Made by a program: the position numbers and the translations under genes. The notes beneath the pieces were generated by a model that had not been told where the DNA came from, did no database searches, and was given only the letters and a program-made list of their open reading frames with translations. From NCBI GenBank assembly GCA_964433635.1, contig CAYSSG010000015.1, positions 1 through 41,783 of the forward strand: a stretch of 41,783 bases of DNA, read 5' to 3'. This DNA is from CAYSSG01 sp964433635 (lineage in GTDB: Bacteria; Atribacterota; Phoenicimicrobiia; Phoenicimicrobiales; Stramentimicrobiaceae). Shown in pieces: positions 8,682-16,976 of the stretch; within the stretch, counting starts at the first letter, position 1, and each line of letters begins with the position of its first letter.

Positions 8682-9341
8682 TCAGGTACTGCCTCCGCTG
8701 GCAGGAGGAGGAGAATAGCTGACTGTCACAGCAATGGTATCCGTTTTTGTTATTTCATCCTCAGTATAACTGATTGTGACAGTTGCACTTCCGTTTGACT
8801 TGGAAGTTACAATTCCGTCTGCACTAACCGAGGCTATGTTACTATCACTGGATACGTAATTACAATCAGCTGTACCAATGACTGAACTGGAACCGTCACT
8901 GTAAGCTGCCGTAATGGAAGTAATGGACCTGGTGCTGTTCAGGGTTGAGAAAGACATGGTTGCCGGTTCAACACTGATGGAGCTCAGTTGAAGTATACTG
9001 ACTTCGATGGAGAAATCCTGAGATACCTTATACCAGCCGTCACTGACTCTGATGCTGACATCATGTTCTCCGACCTGGCTTTCAGCAGGTGTCCACATTA
9101 CCAAAGCTGAAGAGCTGTCAATTGTCATTCCCTCCGGGGCAAGTATCAGGCTGTAGACCAGCTTCTCACTGGAATCATCATTCACATCAATTTGATAGGT
9201 GTATAACACGCCTGCTGTTGCGGTTTCATCCGGGGAAGATTCAATCACAGGAGGTTCGTTTCCAAAGATAGGCAGCATACATCCGCTCATGACCATGGAA
9301 AATGCTGTTAAGATGAAGAAAAAGGTCATTCTTTTTTTCAT
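8682..9341 (-). CDS. Lipoprotein with cadherin-like and Big_2 immunoglobulin-like domains
   Basis: A 219-residue secreted protein. The signal peptide ends in a lipobox (MSGC, Cys near residue 21). Residues about 30-115 resemble a putative-Ig/cadherin-like repeat (PPVIESSPDETATAGVLYTY, ending DVSIRVSDGWYKVSQDFSIEV). Residues about 120-210 are a Big_2-type domain, with SISVEPATMSFSTLNSTRSI and SSDSNIASVSADGIVTSKSN as its signature. The tail is Pro/Gly/Ser-rich. It is a surface-exposed binding or structural protein with no catalytic residues visible. It lies between selC and the HesB-like gene and seems unrelated to selenium. Confidence 0.75.
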   Translation of the reverse strand: MKKRMTFFFILTAFSMVMSGCMLPIFGNEPPVIESSPDETATAGVLYTYQIDVNDDSSEKLVYSLILAPEGMTIDSSSALVMWTPAESQVGEHDVSIRVSDGWYKVSQDFSIEVSILQLSSISVEPATMSFSTLNSTRSITSITAAYSDGSSSVIGTADCNYVSSDSNIASVSADGIVTSKSNGSATVTISYTEDEITKTDTIAVTVSYSPPPASGGST

Positions 9342-9488
9342 AATTTCACCTCCTTTCCTCAGCAGTCTGGATTTTGTGAATCTGAATGATAAAAGGATAC
9401 ATATGAACTATTTATCATACATAAAGACATTATATCACTTTATGTCAATCTACCAAATGAATTTTCTGCATTAATTTTTCACTAAAAG

Positions 9489-9516
9489 TTGACAAACTAT
9501 TCTCCTGTGTTATGAT
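9489..9516 (+). promoter_or_regulatory. Sigma-70-type promoter of the HesB-like selenoprotein gene
   Basis: A perfect -35 TTGACA (9489-9494), a 16-nt spacer and TATGAT (9511-9516) lie about 70 nt upstream of the ATG. Confidence 0.7.
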
Positions 9517-9540
9517 AATCTACTGCACCAGAATAAACAA

Positions 9541-9558
9541 GTCCTGTAGTGACAGGAT
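9541..9558 (+). promoter_or_regulatory. Inverted repeat in the leader of the HesB-like gene
   Basis: TCCTGT-AGTG-ACAGGA is a perfect 6-bp inverted repeat about 25 nt past the -10 and 12 nt before the AGGAG site. It could be an operator or a small leader hairpin; no T-run follows, so it is not a terminator. Confidence 0.4.
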
Positions 9559-9584
9559 AATCATATAAAAAGGAGATACTGCAT

Positions 9585-9908
9585 ATGGAGATTAATATAA
9601 CCGATAAAGCCTTAGTACAGTTAAAAGAGATGGTCAAAGAAAAAGAGAAATCCCGGAAAAAAGTTCGTATCATGATGACCGGCATCGGGTGAGGGGGACC
9701 AAGGTTTGGAATTGCTCTGGATGAGCAAGATAAAAATGACGTAAACGTAAACACCAATAACCTGGATTTTATTCTTGAGCAGAGATTGGCCGATAAAATA
9801 GAAAAATTTTACATCGATTACAAGGATTTCTTTCTGTATAAAGGATTTCAGGTTTATGCGGACGGATACGGATCACCATTCTGCTGAGATGCCATGAAAA
9901 ACCTATGA
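9585..9908 (+). CDS. HesB/IscA-like selenoprotein (Sec36, possible second Sec101)
   Basis: ATG at 9585 has an AGGAG site 9 nt upstream. The frame encodes an A-type iron-sulfur carrier-like protein (MEINITDKALVQLKEMV...). An in-frame UGA at 9690-9692 (codon 36, context MMTGIGUGGPRFGIALDE) falls where HesB/IscA proteins have their first conserved cysteine. A HesB-like selenoprotein family with Sec at this place is established. Downstream sequence stays in frame and conserved-looking (DFILEQRLADKIEKFYIDY). At codon 100-101 the protein reads GSPFC then UGA (9885-9887). It may stop there (100 aa) or read through to UGA at 9906-9908 (C-U-DAMKNL, 107 aa). IscA proteins carry Cys-x-Cys near this end. 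Likely role: Fe-S or redox chemistry with a selenol ligand. Confidence 0.88.
9712..9728 (+). promoter_or_regulatory. Bacterial SECIS hairpin for UGA codon 36
   Basis: TTGCTC (9712-9717) pairs perfectly with GAGCAA (9723-9728) around a TGGAT loop. The stem begins 19 nt after the UGA, exactly as in selD, and the loop has G at position 2. A smaller CCAA/TTGG hairpin lies between it and the UGA. Folding was done by eye. Confidence 0.72.
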
Positions 9909-9925
9909 TTCGGATTCAGCTCATA

Positions 9926-9968
9926 GATGCAGCCAGAGAAGACATCTCCCCTGGCTGCATCTTATTTT
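9926..9968 (+). terminator. Terminator after the HesB-like gene
   Basis: GATGCAGCCAG (9926-9936) pairs over 11 bp with CTGGCTGCATC (9951-9961), followed by TTATTTT. It begins 17 nt past the last possible stop codon, marking a single-gene transcript. It may also limit readthrough from the converging addA. Confidence 0.85.
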
Positions 9969-10046
9969 ACAACAGAATATTCATGAAAATATAGTCAGCA
10001 TGTGACCGGAAATAGATCGGAGCGATAACCGGAGAGTCTCCTACGC

Positions 10047-13000
10047 TTACTGTCTGGAAACAAAATAGATGAATTTTTCTTTCACCTTTTCCCTGCTTAT
10101 CTTCTGCCATACGGCAGCATAAATGTCAATCTGCTTCTGGTAGATCTGTTCTAGATTCACATAATGCTGATTGTATTCTGGACAATCGGTCTTATAATCA
10201 ACAATCACCCATCCATCCGGTTCCTGAAAAACCAGATCGATAATCCCGCTTAGAAGAACGGGCAGTGAACCGTATTTTTTTTGTTCCTGATCTTCTATCA
10301 ATTCCTGGTATAAGGGCTCCTCCGGGGTTATTTTCAGATGAAAGGGAACTTCAGTCAGTCTTTTTTCTGCTTTTATTATTCTGGCAAACAGCGGCTTTTC
10401 AATAAAACGACGGATCATCCGGAGAAGTTGGTCCTTTCGAGAAATGGGAATATGATTCTTTTCCAGGGCATAAATGATATAAGAGCGTAAAAATTCCTCT
10501 GATGGCTGAAAATCTAACAGATATTCCAGCAGTTCATGTACCGCTTTCCCCCAATCAGTTCCGCCTTGATCGATCGTTGGAATAAAGCTGATTTGATCAT
10601 GAGAACTGCCTCGTAGCGCTGTTGCCGTCTTCTCGATATAATCAGTAACCAATGCTTTCTGGTAGGTATCTACGATCTTTTGTTTCTGTATCTCATAATC
10701 TTCCAGGGTGTATACCTTTCGGATCTCCTTATCCTTCTTTTCTGCCTCCACAGGAACAGGTAGAATCTGATCTTCGGTCATGTTTTTCAATAATGGCTCC
10801 CAGGGAATATGCTTATTCTGACTGGATTCTTTTCCCAGGCTGCTTATGACCAGCAGGTTCTTTGCTCTTGTTGCTGCCACATACAGAAGACGTGTCTCCT
10901 CTGCCTGCAAATAGGAAATTTCTGTTTGACAGTACGCCTCCCATTGGGGAGGATGGGCAATCATTTTACCGTTACCGTAATCATTCTCTTTTTTGACTGC
11001 AAAATAACCTCTGGGTGTAACTGACTGACGCTGAATGTGACAATCCGGTTCACGTTTCGTGGTATTATAGGGAACGGCCAGAAATACAATGGGTGCTTCA
11101 AGGCCCTTGGCTTTATGCAGATTCATGATACGGACAGTGTTGCTCTCTGCTTCTAAATCAAATTCCTCTTCAATGCCTGACAGCCATAATCTTTCAATTT
11201 CTTCCACCATTCCGGCAAAGGTGTAAAACCGATCCATTTCTAATTTCCGTAAATATTCCCATAAAAAATATAGTTCACTATCCTGAATCGTCTGGACCGT
11301 CTCCAGCGTGGATGATAATTGAAGCCCTGAACAGTTCATGATCTTCTCCAGGGCATGGACAGGTAACAGCTTCCGGCTCCAGGAATGATAGGATTTTAAT
11401 TCCTCAAAGGCATTTTGAAATTTTTCCTTCAGAGCAGGTGGGACGGTATCAGAAATTTCTGCTGAAAAATCAAATATTCCTCCTGATTCTTTGAAATGGT
11501 ACAGCTCTTCATCAGAAAAGCCATAAAAAATCCCCCGCAGAACCGCTATCATCAATACCTGATTCTCCGGATCCCTTAACAGGCGCAATAGCTTCAGTAA
11601 TTCACGGATACCCTGAGACTGGTTAATAGACGTGCTGCCGCCGGAGGCAGTAAAGGGAATGCCGTAGTCCTCAAAAATCCGGGCATAAATATCCAATCCT
11701 TTTTTATAACGCAACAGAATCATAAAATCACGATAATTGACTTCCGGTGTAATGCCCTGCCGTAGCTCATCTTCCGTGCGGTCAATTTTGACTTTCTGTT
11801 TGATCCAGTTCGTAATCAGTCCGGCAATTGCCCGGGCATCATTTTCAATGGTCTTCTCCCTTAGCCTTTCTTTATCAATGATGAATTGATGAACACCGGA
11901 GAGATATCCGGCCTGATCTTTCCGGATTGCCTCCATAGGAGAATACCGGGCCTGGAATTCAACTTCCTGAACGGAAAACAGTTCGCTGAAAACGGGATTA
12001 AGATATTCTCCGATAGATTGGAGTGAGCGAAAATTACTGTTCAGCTGAATGACCTTACCATTGCTTTTTTCAATTAATGACCTGACCTGTTTATAGACCG
12101 CAATATCGGCTCTTCGGAAATGATAGATTGATTGTTGAGGATCCCCGACAATAAAGAGAGATCCCGGACGTGCGGTCAGTTTTTGCCAGTCCTTTTCTTT
12201 GATATCACCGCCGGTCAGATAAAAAATAATCTCTGCCTGAATAGGATCGGTATCCTGAAACTCATCAATCAGCAGTACCGGGTACTTACACTGAAAATAA
12301 TTCCGGACATCAGCATGTTCCCGTAAAAGAGCAGCCACCCTGATTAACAAATCCTGAAAATTGAGCATGGAATATTTTTCTCTGAATTGATGATAAGATT
12401 CGACGGCCGGCATAATGAATTGAAAGACATGATAGTGACAGTACTCACGCCATTCTTTAATTGCCGGTGCAATGTATCTGTCTCTTAATTCAGGCAGGAT
12501 CACTTCTTTGTATTCTTTAGCCTTCTCCTTATCCAGCCAGCGATTCAGGGTAATCTGACCGGATGCGGAAAAATTTTTATTGAATTTTTCTAATACTATG
12601 ATTTTATTACAATCCTTTTTGATAAAAGGAGTATAATCTTTCAGTCTCAGCAGCAGCAGAATGGCTTCCTGTATCTGATCGTATCCGCGTTCGTTTTCCG
12701 GTCGGGGAATATATTCCACGGCCTTTTTACAGAAAGAAACCAGTTTTCTGAAAGCCTGATCTAAATTGGGAGTAGAGCTCTGGTGAAAGGTAATCTGAAT
12801 ATCGGGATAAAGACATACCTGCTTATAGCATCCTTTCAGATCCTTGATGTCGATACCGGCATATTCCAGATTTCTTAATATTTCAGAATGGGATATCTTG
12901 AGATGACTTAAATATTTTTCCCAGGACTTCTCCATAAAGAGAATATTATCGATTTCATCCATCTCTCTGAATCCCGGGTCCAATCCTGCTTCAATGGGAA

Positions 13001-13364
13001 ATTCCCTCAAAATACGTGCACAGAAGGAATGAATGGTACCGATATAGCCCTGTTCAATCTCTGAAATTGCCTTCCTTAAACCTTCCCTTTTCCGATCATC
13101 TTTACAATGAAGAAATGTCTCTTCCAGTTTTTTCTGAAAGCGTTCCTTCATTTCAATGGCTGCCTTGCGGGTAAAGGTAATCGCGGCAACCTGGTCAATA
13201 GTATATTTTCCGGACTGAACCAGGGCGACCATTCTTCCAACCAGACAGGATGTTTTTCCGGAACCGGCACTTGCCTCTACCAGAAAATTCCGATTCAATT
13301 CAGTGATAATCTGTTCCCGGGCTTTATGGTCAGGGGGAATGGTCTTTTTTGCGTTATTATTCAA
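10047..13364 (-). CDS. addA: AddA-type helicase-nuclease
   Basis: A 1105-residue UvrD/RecB-like helicase with a C-terminal PD-(D/E)XK nuclease, the A subunit of the AddAB double-strand-break end-processing complex. Motifs in order: VEASAGSGKTS (Walker A), FTRKAAIEMKERF, IGTIHSFCARILREFP, LLIDEFQDTDP (Walker B), GDPQQSIYHFRRADI, LNSNFRS, RIMNLHKAKGLEAP, LLYVAATRAKN. The nuclease domain holds GTDWGKAVHELLEYLL, GIIDLVF and VIVDYKTD. The start is TTG at 13364 with an AGGAGG site 10 nt before it, overlapping the end of addB by 8 nt. Confidence 0.95.
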   Translation of the reverse strand: MNNNAKKTIPPDHKAREQIITELNRNFLVEASAGSGKTSCLVGRMVALVQSGKYTIDQVAAITFTRKAAIEMKERFQKKLEETFLHCKDDRKREGLRKAISEIEQGYIGTIHSFCARILREFPIEAGLDPGFREMDEIDNILFMEKSWEKYLSHLKISHSEILRNLEYAGIDIKDLKGCYKQVCLYPDIQITFHQSSTPNLDQAFRKLVSFCKKAVEYIPRPENERGYDQIQEAILLLLRLKDYTPFIKKDCNKIIVLEKFNKNFSASGQITLNRWLDKEKAKEYKEVILPELRDRYIAPAIKEWREYCHYHVFQFIMPAVESYHQFREKYSMLNFQDLLIRVAALLREHADVRNYFQCKYPVLLIDEFQDTDPIQAEIIFYLTGGDIKEKDWQKLTARPGSLFIVGDPQQSIYHFRRADIAVYKQVRSLIEKSNGKVIQLNSNFRSLQSIGEYLNPVFSELFSVQEVEFQARYSPMEAIRKDQAGYLSGVHQFIIDKERLREKTIENDARAIAGLITNWIKQKVKIDRTEDELRQGITPEVNYRDFMILLRYKKGLDIYARIFEDYGIPFTASGGSTSINQSQGIRELLKLLRLLRDPENQVLMIAVLRGIFYGFSDEELYHFKESGGIFDFSAEISDTVPPALKEKFQNAFEELKSYHSWSRKLLPVHALEKIMNCSGLQLSSTLETVQTIQDSELYFLWEYLRKLEMDRFYTFAGMVEEIERLWLSGIEEEFDLEAESNTVRIMNLHKAKGLEAPIVFLAVPYNTTKREPDCHIQRQSVTPRGYFAVKKENDYGNGKMIAHPPQWEAYCQTEISYLQAEETRLLYVAATRAKNLLVISSLGKESSQNKHIPWEPLLKNMTEDQILPVPVEAEKKDKEIRKVYTLEDYEIQKQKIVDTYQKALVTDYIEKTATALRGSSHDQISFIPTIDQGGTDWGKAVHELLEYLLDFQPSEEFLRSYIIYALEKNHIPISRKDQLLRMIRRFIEKPLFARIIKAEKRLTEVPFHLKITPEEPLYQELIEDQEQKKYGSLPVLLSGIIDLVFQEPDGWVIVDYKTDCPEYNQHYVNLEQIYQKQIDIYAAVWQKISREKVKEKFIYFVSRQ

Positions 13365-16300
13365 ACTGTTTCAACCTCCTCAAGCCATCCAGAGCCGGTT
13401 CTTTTTCAGATTCTTCTCCCGGTTTTCCGTCAATCGAAATGACTTCATTCTGTTCCATGATGTCCTGATAATCGCGGCACATAAAATGTTCCGCACGCTG
13501 GGTCATGGCAAAACTGCCCTGTGCAACGATATCCAACAAAATCTCTACAATCTGCAATACCAGATCACTGTTTTCCTGCTCATAGAGAATCAGGTTTCCC
13601 TGACCCTGGATTGTAGGAAAATAATAACCGGATGCGCTTACCACGGGTTTTACAGCCGCAATCTTTTTCTCCAATATTTTTTCCAGTGCAATGGCATAGA
13701 GTGCATGCTGAAGCTGCTGCCCATACCGGAATGGTTTTCCTTTTTTGTATTCCCTGAAACTGCCGGTCTTATAGTCAATAATCTGGAAGGTGCCATCAGG
13801 TAATCGATCAATGCGGTCAATCTTGCCCTGAAAACTGACCTTTTCTCCGGAAGGCAGGTCAAACTCAATCGATTTTACTTTCCCCAGGGTGTCATGTTCG
13901 TTATCCCTGGTACCGAATGCCAACTCGAAATACTGCGGTATCTGCCCCTGATTATTTTTTTCCTCTCCGATTAAGAACATCTGGCAGGATTCCAGGATTT
14001 CTCTTCGCTCAGCCTGATAAATCAAATCTCCGGGAGGTGCCAGGAATCTTCTCTTTTCTTCCATGTTCCTATCGGCAATGCTTTTCAGTAATTTCCAATG
14101 CCTGGTAAAGGATGGTGCCTCAAAATGGTCTTGAGAAATGCTCATTAATGACCGATAAAAGTCTTCATAGATCTGATGAAGCAATAAGCCTCTTTCCAGA
14201 GGATTCAGCCATTGGACAGGTTCATATTCCATCTCTTCCGGCAGCTTGATCTTCAATACATCACTTAAGAAATACAGATAGGGACAAAGAGCAATCCTTT
14301 CCAGCCTGGAGCTGGACATGATAATCCCCCGGTTCCGGCGGGGATCAATCTTTTGAGCTGTCACCATGATCCGGCCGTTATAGGCATTAAAATCTCCTTT
14401 CTTTCGCTCCAGATCTGCCTTTAATCCCTGGATCAAATGAGCATATTTTCTGAGAAAAAGGGATTGCAAATCTCTCTTTTCCTGATGGGTAAAATACAGG
14501 AAAATATCTCCGTCATCAAGTAATTCTGTATTGTTTTCGGGAATTAGTTTCTTCTTTTCTCCCAGATCCCAATAGAATTCATCATAGCTTATTTCCGGAT
14601 TTTTCTTAACCAGACGATACAATTGCAGCAACATGGGAGAAGGAGACTGTTCCTGGTTATTGATAGTATCAGAACAGGAATAGGATAAAACCTTTTTCCC
14701 CCTGAGAGATAGAATAAGATGAAGAAATCTCACCTGTTCCATCCTGCTCTTCTCAGAATCTGTGAGCAGTTGCCTGTAGGGTTTCTTCTCTGTCTCAAGA
14801 AAGACAGTCCCGTCATCTATATTCCCGGGAAACTTATGGGAATCCATACCCGCAATAAAAGTATAAGGCCTGTCCATCCAGACGCCCTTCTTATAACTGG
14901 CGATATGAAGTTTCCCGGCACAGGGTTCTGAACAAAAGATATGTTCATTGCTTAAGGCATCGCCAAGAATAGACAGGGCTTCACCATAGGCCATCTCCTC
15001 ATTGACGTGCCTCTCCAGGATGCCCATTTTTTGCGTAATGACAGAAAGGGCTTCTTCATCCAGCTGATGATCCTCAATAACGGAAAAATCGTGGATGATC
15101 TGACCTACACCTCTGGCAAGGATTCCGAGAGATACCCGGGATTCAAAGCCGCCATCGGGAATCAGGCTGAATATCTTTTCAATCCAGTCTTGAATCAGCC
15201 GGTAAAATTTGATTTCAGTCTGGTAACGCTGTCTTTGATCAGGGGAGGCATTATCCATCCTTTTTTCTCGCTCCTTGATCGCCAGCCGGATTCCCGGAAG
15301 GTAACGCTCTCTTCCCCATCCTATGGGAGACTGTCTTAACAGGGAAGCAAATTCATTTATTTTAAAGGGATCGGTTAAATGAAGGTTGATATGTCCACTG
15401 TTTAAGAGCGTGAAGAGTCTCCTGATGCTGTAATTGTCATTCATCCATTCCAGAAGATCAAAAAATAGCTTTCCGGGGCAACTGTTTTTGATATGTATAC
15501 CACTGTGATAGGTTACCGGTATCTTTTGGGAAGCAAGGTCAGCGAAGTCATGACTGGAATGCAACAGCTGGTAGAAATACTGTGTGTAAGGTTCCTGGGA
15601 AGTGTAGAGAATCTGGATCTGTCCAAAAGGTATTCTCTCTTCAAAAATCTTTCTCAGTATTTCCCTGACTTCCGTATATTCGCCGTGCGTGTGGAAAAAT
15701 TCAATATCCGGTTCAGGCAACTTTACCTTCGTCGATTTCTTATGATTCAGGAAATCAAGGACTGCTTTTTCCGGACTAATCACTTGATGATTCTTTCTGG
15801 ATAGAGAAAAGCTGTAAGGAGTAATTGTTGCTTCAGGGCATGGTATCTCGAGAATATGGGCGGCGGATTTGATGATCCTGTTAAAAAAAAGTTGTTCTAC
15901 AGTATTCATCTGCAGGTTAGAAGGTGCCAGAAAGAATGTATCATCTTCCCGATACTGTGTATCAGCGGCCAGAAGATAGAGCCTGGCTTCATCAACCAGA
16001 CCCTTGACCTGCAGCTGCCTTTCATATTCTACCATCACCCGATGCAAATCTTTCATCTTTCCTGAGCCAGGGGCAACCTGGGGCAGCCAATTCTGAGAAA
16101 GATACCCAGCTACCCTTATCTCTTTGATCGTACGGAAAACAGTTCTAGCCAAGCCGGGAGTAATCAGGGGTAATTGAAAATAGAATAAATCCTTCTCCTC
16201 AGACAGCTGTTTTAATATCTGCATGATCATGACCAGTCCCAGAGAATGATCCAGAATATTGTACTTGTTCTGAATGAATTCATGCAGGGAAAATCGCCTG

Positions 16301-16485
16301 GCAAGATCAAAAAGGGTAGTCTGATGAAAATTCAGTGCATTTAAACCCTGGCGGGAGATGATCTTTTTTAATGTATTCCCATCAACATAAGAAGGAAGAA
16401 TCAGGACCTTTTTCTCAAGAGGATATTCCCTGAAAATCTCATACAGGGGTTTTATATATGGATGCATATCGGTTTCCTGTTGCAT
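13357..16485 (-). CDS. addB: AddB-type nuclease subunit lacking the Fe-S cysteines
   Basis: A 1042-residue partner of AddA. The N-terminus lacks a Walker A motif, as in RexB-like and degenerate AddB forms. The C-terminal PD-(D/E)XK domain is clear: SSSRLERIALCPYLYFLSDV, ERGLLLHQIYEDFYRSL, GKIDRIDRLPDGTFQIIDYK. Classical AddB uses one Cys before this domain and three Cys at the end of it to hold a 4Fe-4S staple. Here the first (ALCPY) is kept but the end reads HFMCRDYQDIM, with the usual C-x2-C...C positions replaced. The gene starts at ATG 16485, 9 nt after the HIT gene, in one operon. Confidence 0.9.
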   Translation of the reverse strand: MQQETDMHPYIKPLYEIFREYPLEKKVLILPSYVDGNTLKKIISRQGLNALNFHQTTLFDLARRFSLHEFIQNKYNILDHSLGLVMIMQILKQLSEEKDLFYFQLPLITPGLARTVFRTIKEIRVAGYLSQNWLPQVAPGSGKMKDLHRVMVEYERQLQVKGLVDEARLYLLAADTQYREDDTFFLAPSNLQMNTVEQLFFNRIIKSAAHILEIPCPEATITPYSFSLSRKNHQVISPEKAVLDFLNHKKSTKVKLPEPDIEFFHTHGEYTEVREILRKIFEERIPFGQIQILYTSQEPYTQYFYQLLHSSHDFADLASQKIPVTYHSGIHIKNSCPGKLFFDLLEWMNDNYSIRRLFTLLNSGHINLHLTDPFKINEFASLLRQSPIGWGRERYLPGIRLAIKEREKRMDNASPDQRQRYQTEIKFYRLIQDWIEKIFSLIPDGGFESRVSLGILARGVGQIIHDFSVIEDHQLDEEALSVITQKMGILERHVNEEMAYGEALSILGDALSNEHIFCSEPCAGKLHIASYKKGVWMDRPYTFIAGMDSHKFPGNIDDGTVFLETEKKPYRQLLTDSEKSRMEQVRFLHLILSLRGKKVLSYSCSDTINNQEQSPSPMLLQLYRLVKKNPEISYDEFYWDLGEKKKLIPENNTELLDDGDIFLYFTHQEKRDLQSLFLRKYAHLIQGLKADLERKKGDFNAYNGRIMVTAQKIDPRRNRGIIMSSSRLERIALCPYLYFLSDVLKIKLPEEMEYEPVQWLNPLERGLLLHQIYEDFYRSLMSISQDHFEAPSFTRHWKLLKSIADRNMEEKRRFLAPPGDLIYQAERREILESCQMFLIGEEKNNQGQIPQYFELAFGTRDNEHDTLGKVKSIEFDLPSGEKVSFQGKIDRIDRLPDGTFQIIDYKTGSFREYKKGKPFRYGQQLQHALYAIALEKILEKKIAAVKPVVSASGYYFPTIQGQGNLILYEQENSDLVLQIVEILLDIVAQGSFAMTQRAEHFMCRDYQDIMEQNEVISIDGKPGEESEKEPALDGLRRLKQFE

Positions 16486-16494
16486 TTAGGTCTT

Positions 16495-16920
16495 TCATTT
16501 TTCCAAATAGGTTCTGATTTTCTGATAGGTGGTTTCCAGATTGCGATCTGTTCTGGCAAAATGATGCCTGAACAGAGCAAGCCCGTCATTATGATAGCGA
16601 GGCACGATATGTAAATGAAAGTGAAAGACAGTCTGTTTGGCAGCCGCGCCATTGGATTGAATCATATTCAAGCCGATAGAATGAAAAATTTCCCGATAAT
16701 TCATCGCCAGTCTTTTTCCAACCTTCATGATCTGGGCTAAAATATCTTCCGGAATATCATAAACATCTTCATAATGTTTTTTTGGCACCACCAGGGTGTG
16801 TCCCTCATTGACCGGGTACGCGTCCAGAAATGCCGCACAATCTTCATCTTCATAGACAAAATAAGCCTGTTTTTCTCTGCGGATAATCTGGCAGAAAGTG
16901 CATTCTTCTAACCTGACCAT
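16495..16920 (-). CDS. HIT-family nucleotide hydrolase
   Basis: A 141-residue histidine-triad protein. CTFCQIIRREKQA is the N-terminal block; PVNEGHTLVVPKKHYEDVYD is the conserved core; HFHLHIVPRY is the HxHxHxx triad motif whose middle histidine is nucleophilic. HIT proteins hydrolyse nucleoside phosphoramidates or dinucleotides. ATG at 16920 is preferred over the TTG one codon upstream, as the GAGAGGG site is better placed. It precedes addB by 9 nt. Confidence 0.92.
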   Translation of the reverse strand: MVRLEECTFCQIIRREKQAYFVYEDEDCAAFLDAYPVNEGHTLVVPKKHYEDVYDIPEDILAQIMKVGKRLAMNYREIFHSIGLNMIQSNGAAAKQTVFHFHLHIVPRYHNDGLALFRHHFARTDRNLETTYQKIRTYLEK

Positions 16921-16947
16921 CAATCCCTCTCTTCCTCACAAATACAG

Positions 16948-16969
16948 TCAGGGAATCAAAATCCCCTGA
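16948..16969. repeat. CAGGGA-type hairpin between ribokinase and HIT genes
   Basis: TCAGGG...CCCTGA flank a short A/T-rich loop. The stem resembles the hairpins at 23454 and 23821 (core CAGGGA/TCCCTG). There is no T-run, so it is not a standard terminator. Confidence 0.4.
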
Positions 16970-16976
16970 TGCCACT

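Noticed and set aside
9497..9757. A minus-strand 86-codon ORF across the HesB-like gene start.
   Set aside because: It is a shadow caused by ignoring the Sec codon; the plus frame has promoter, ribosome-binding site, family motifs and terminator.
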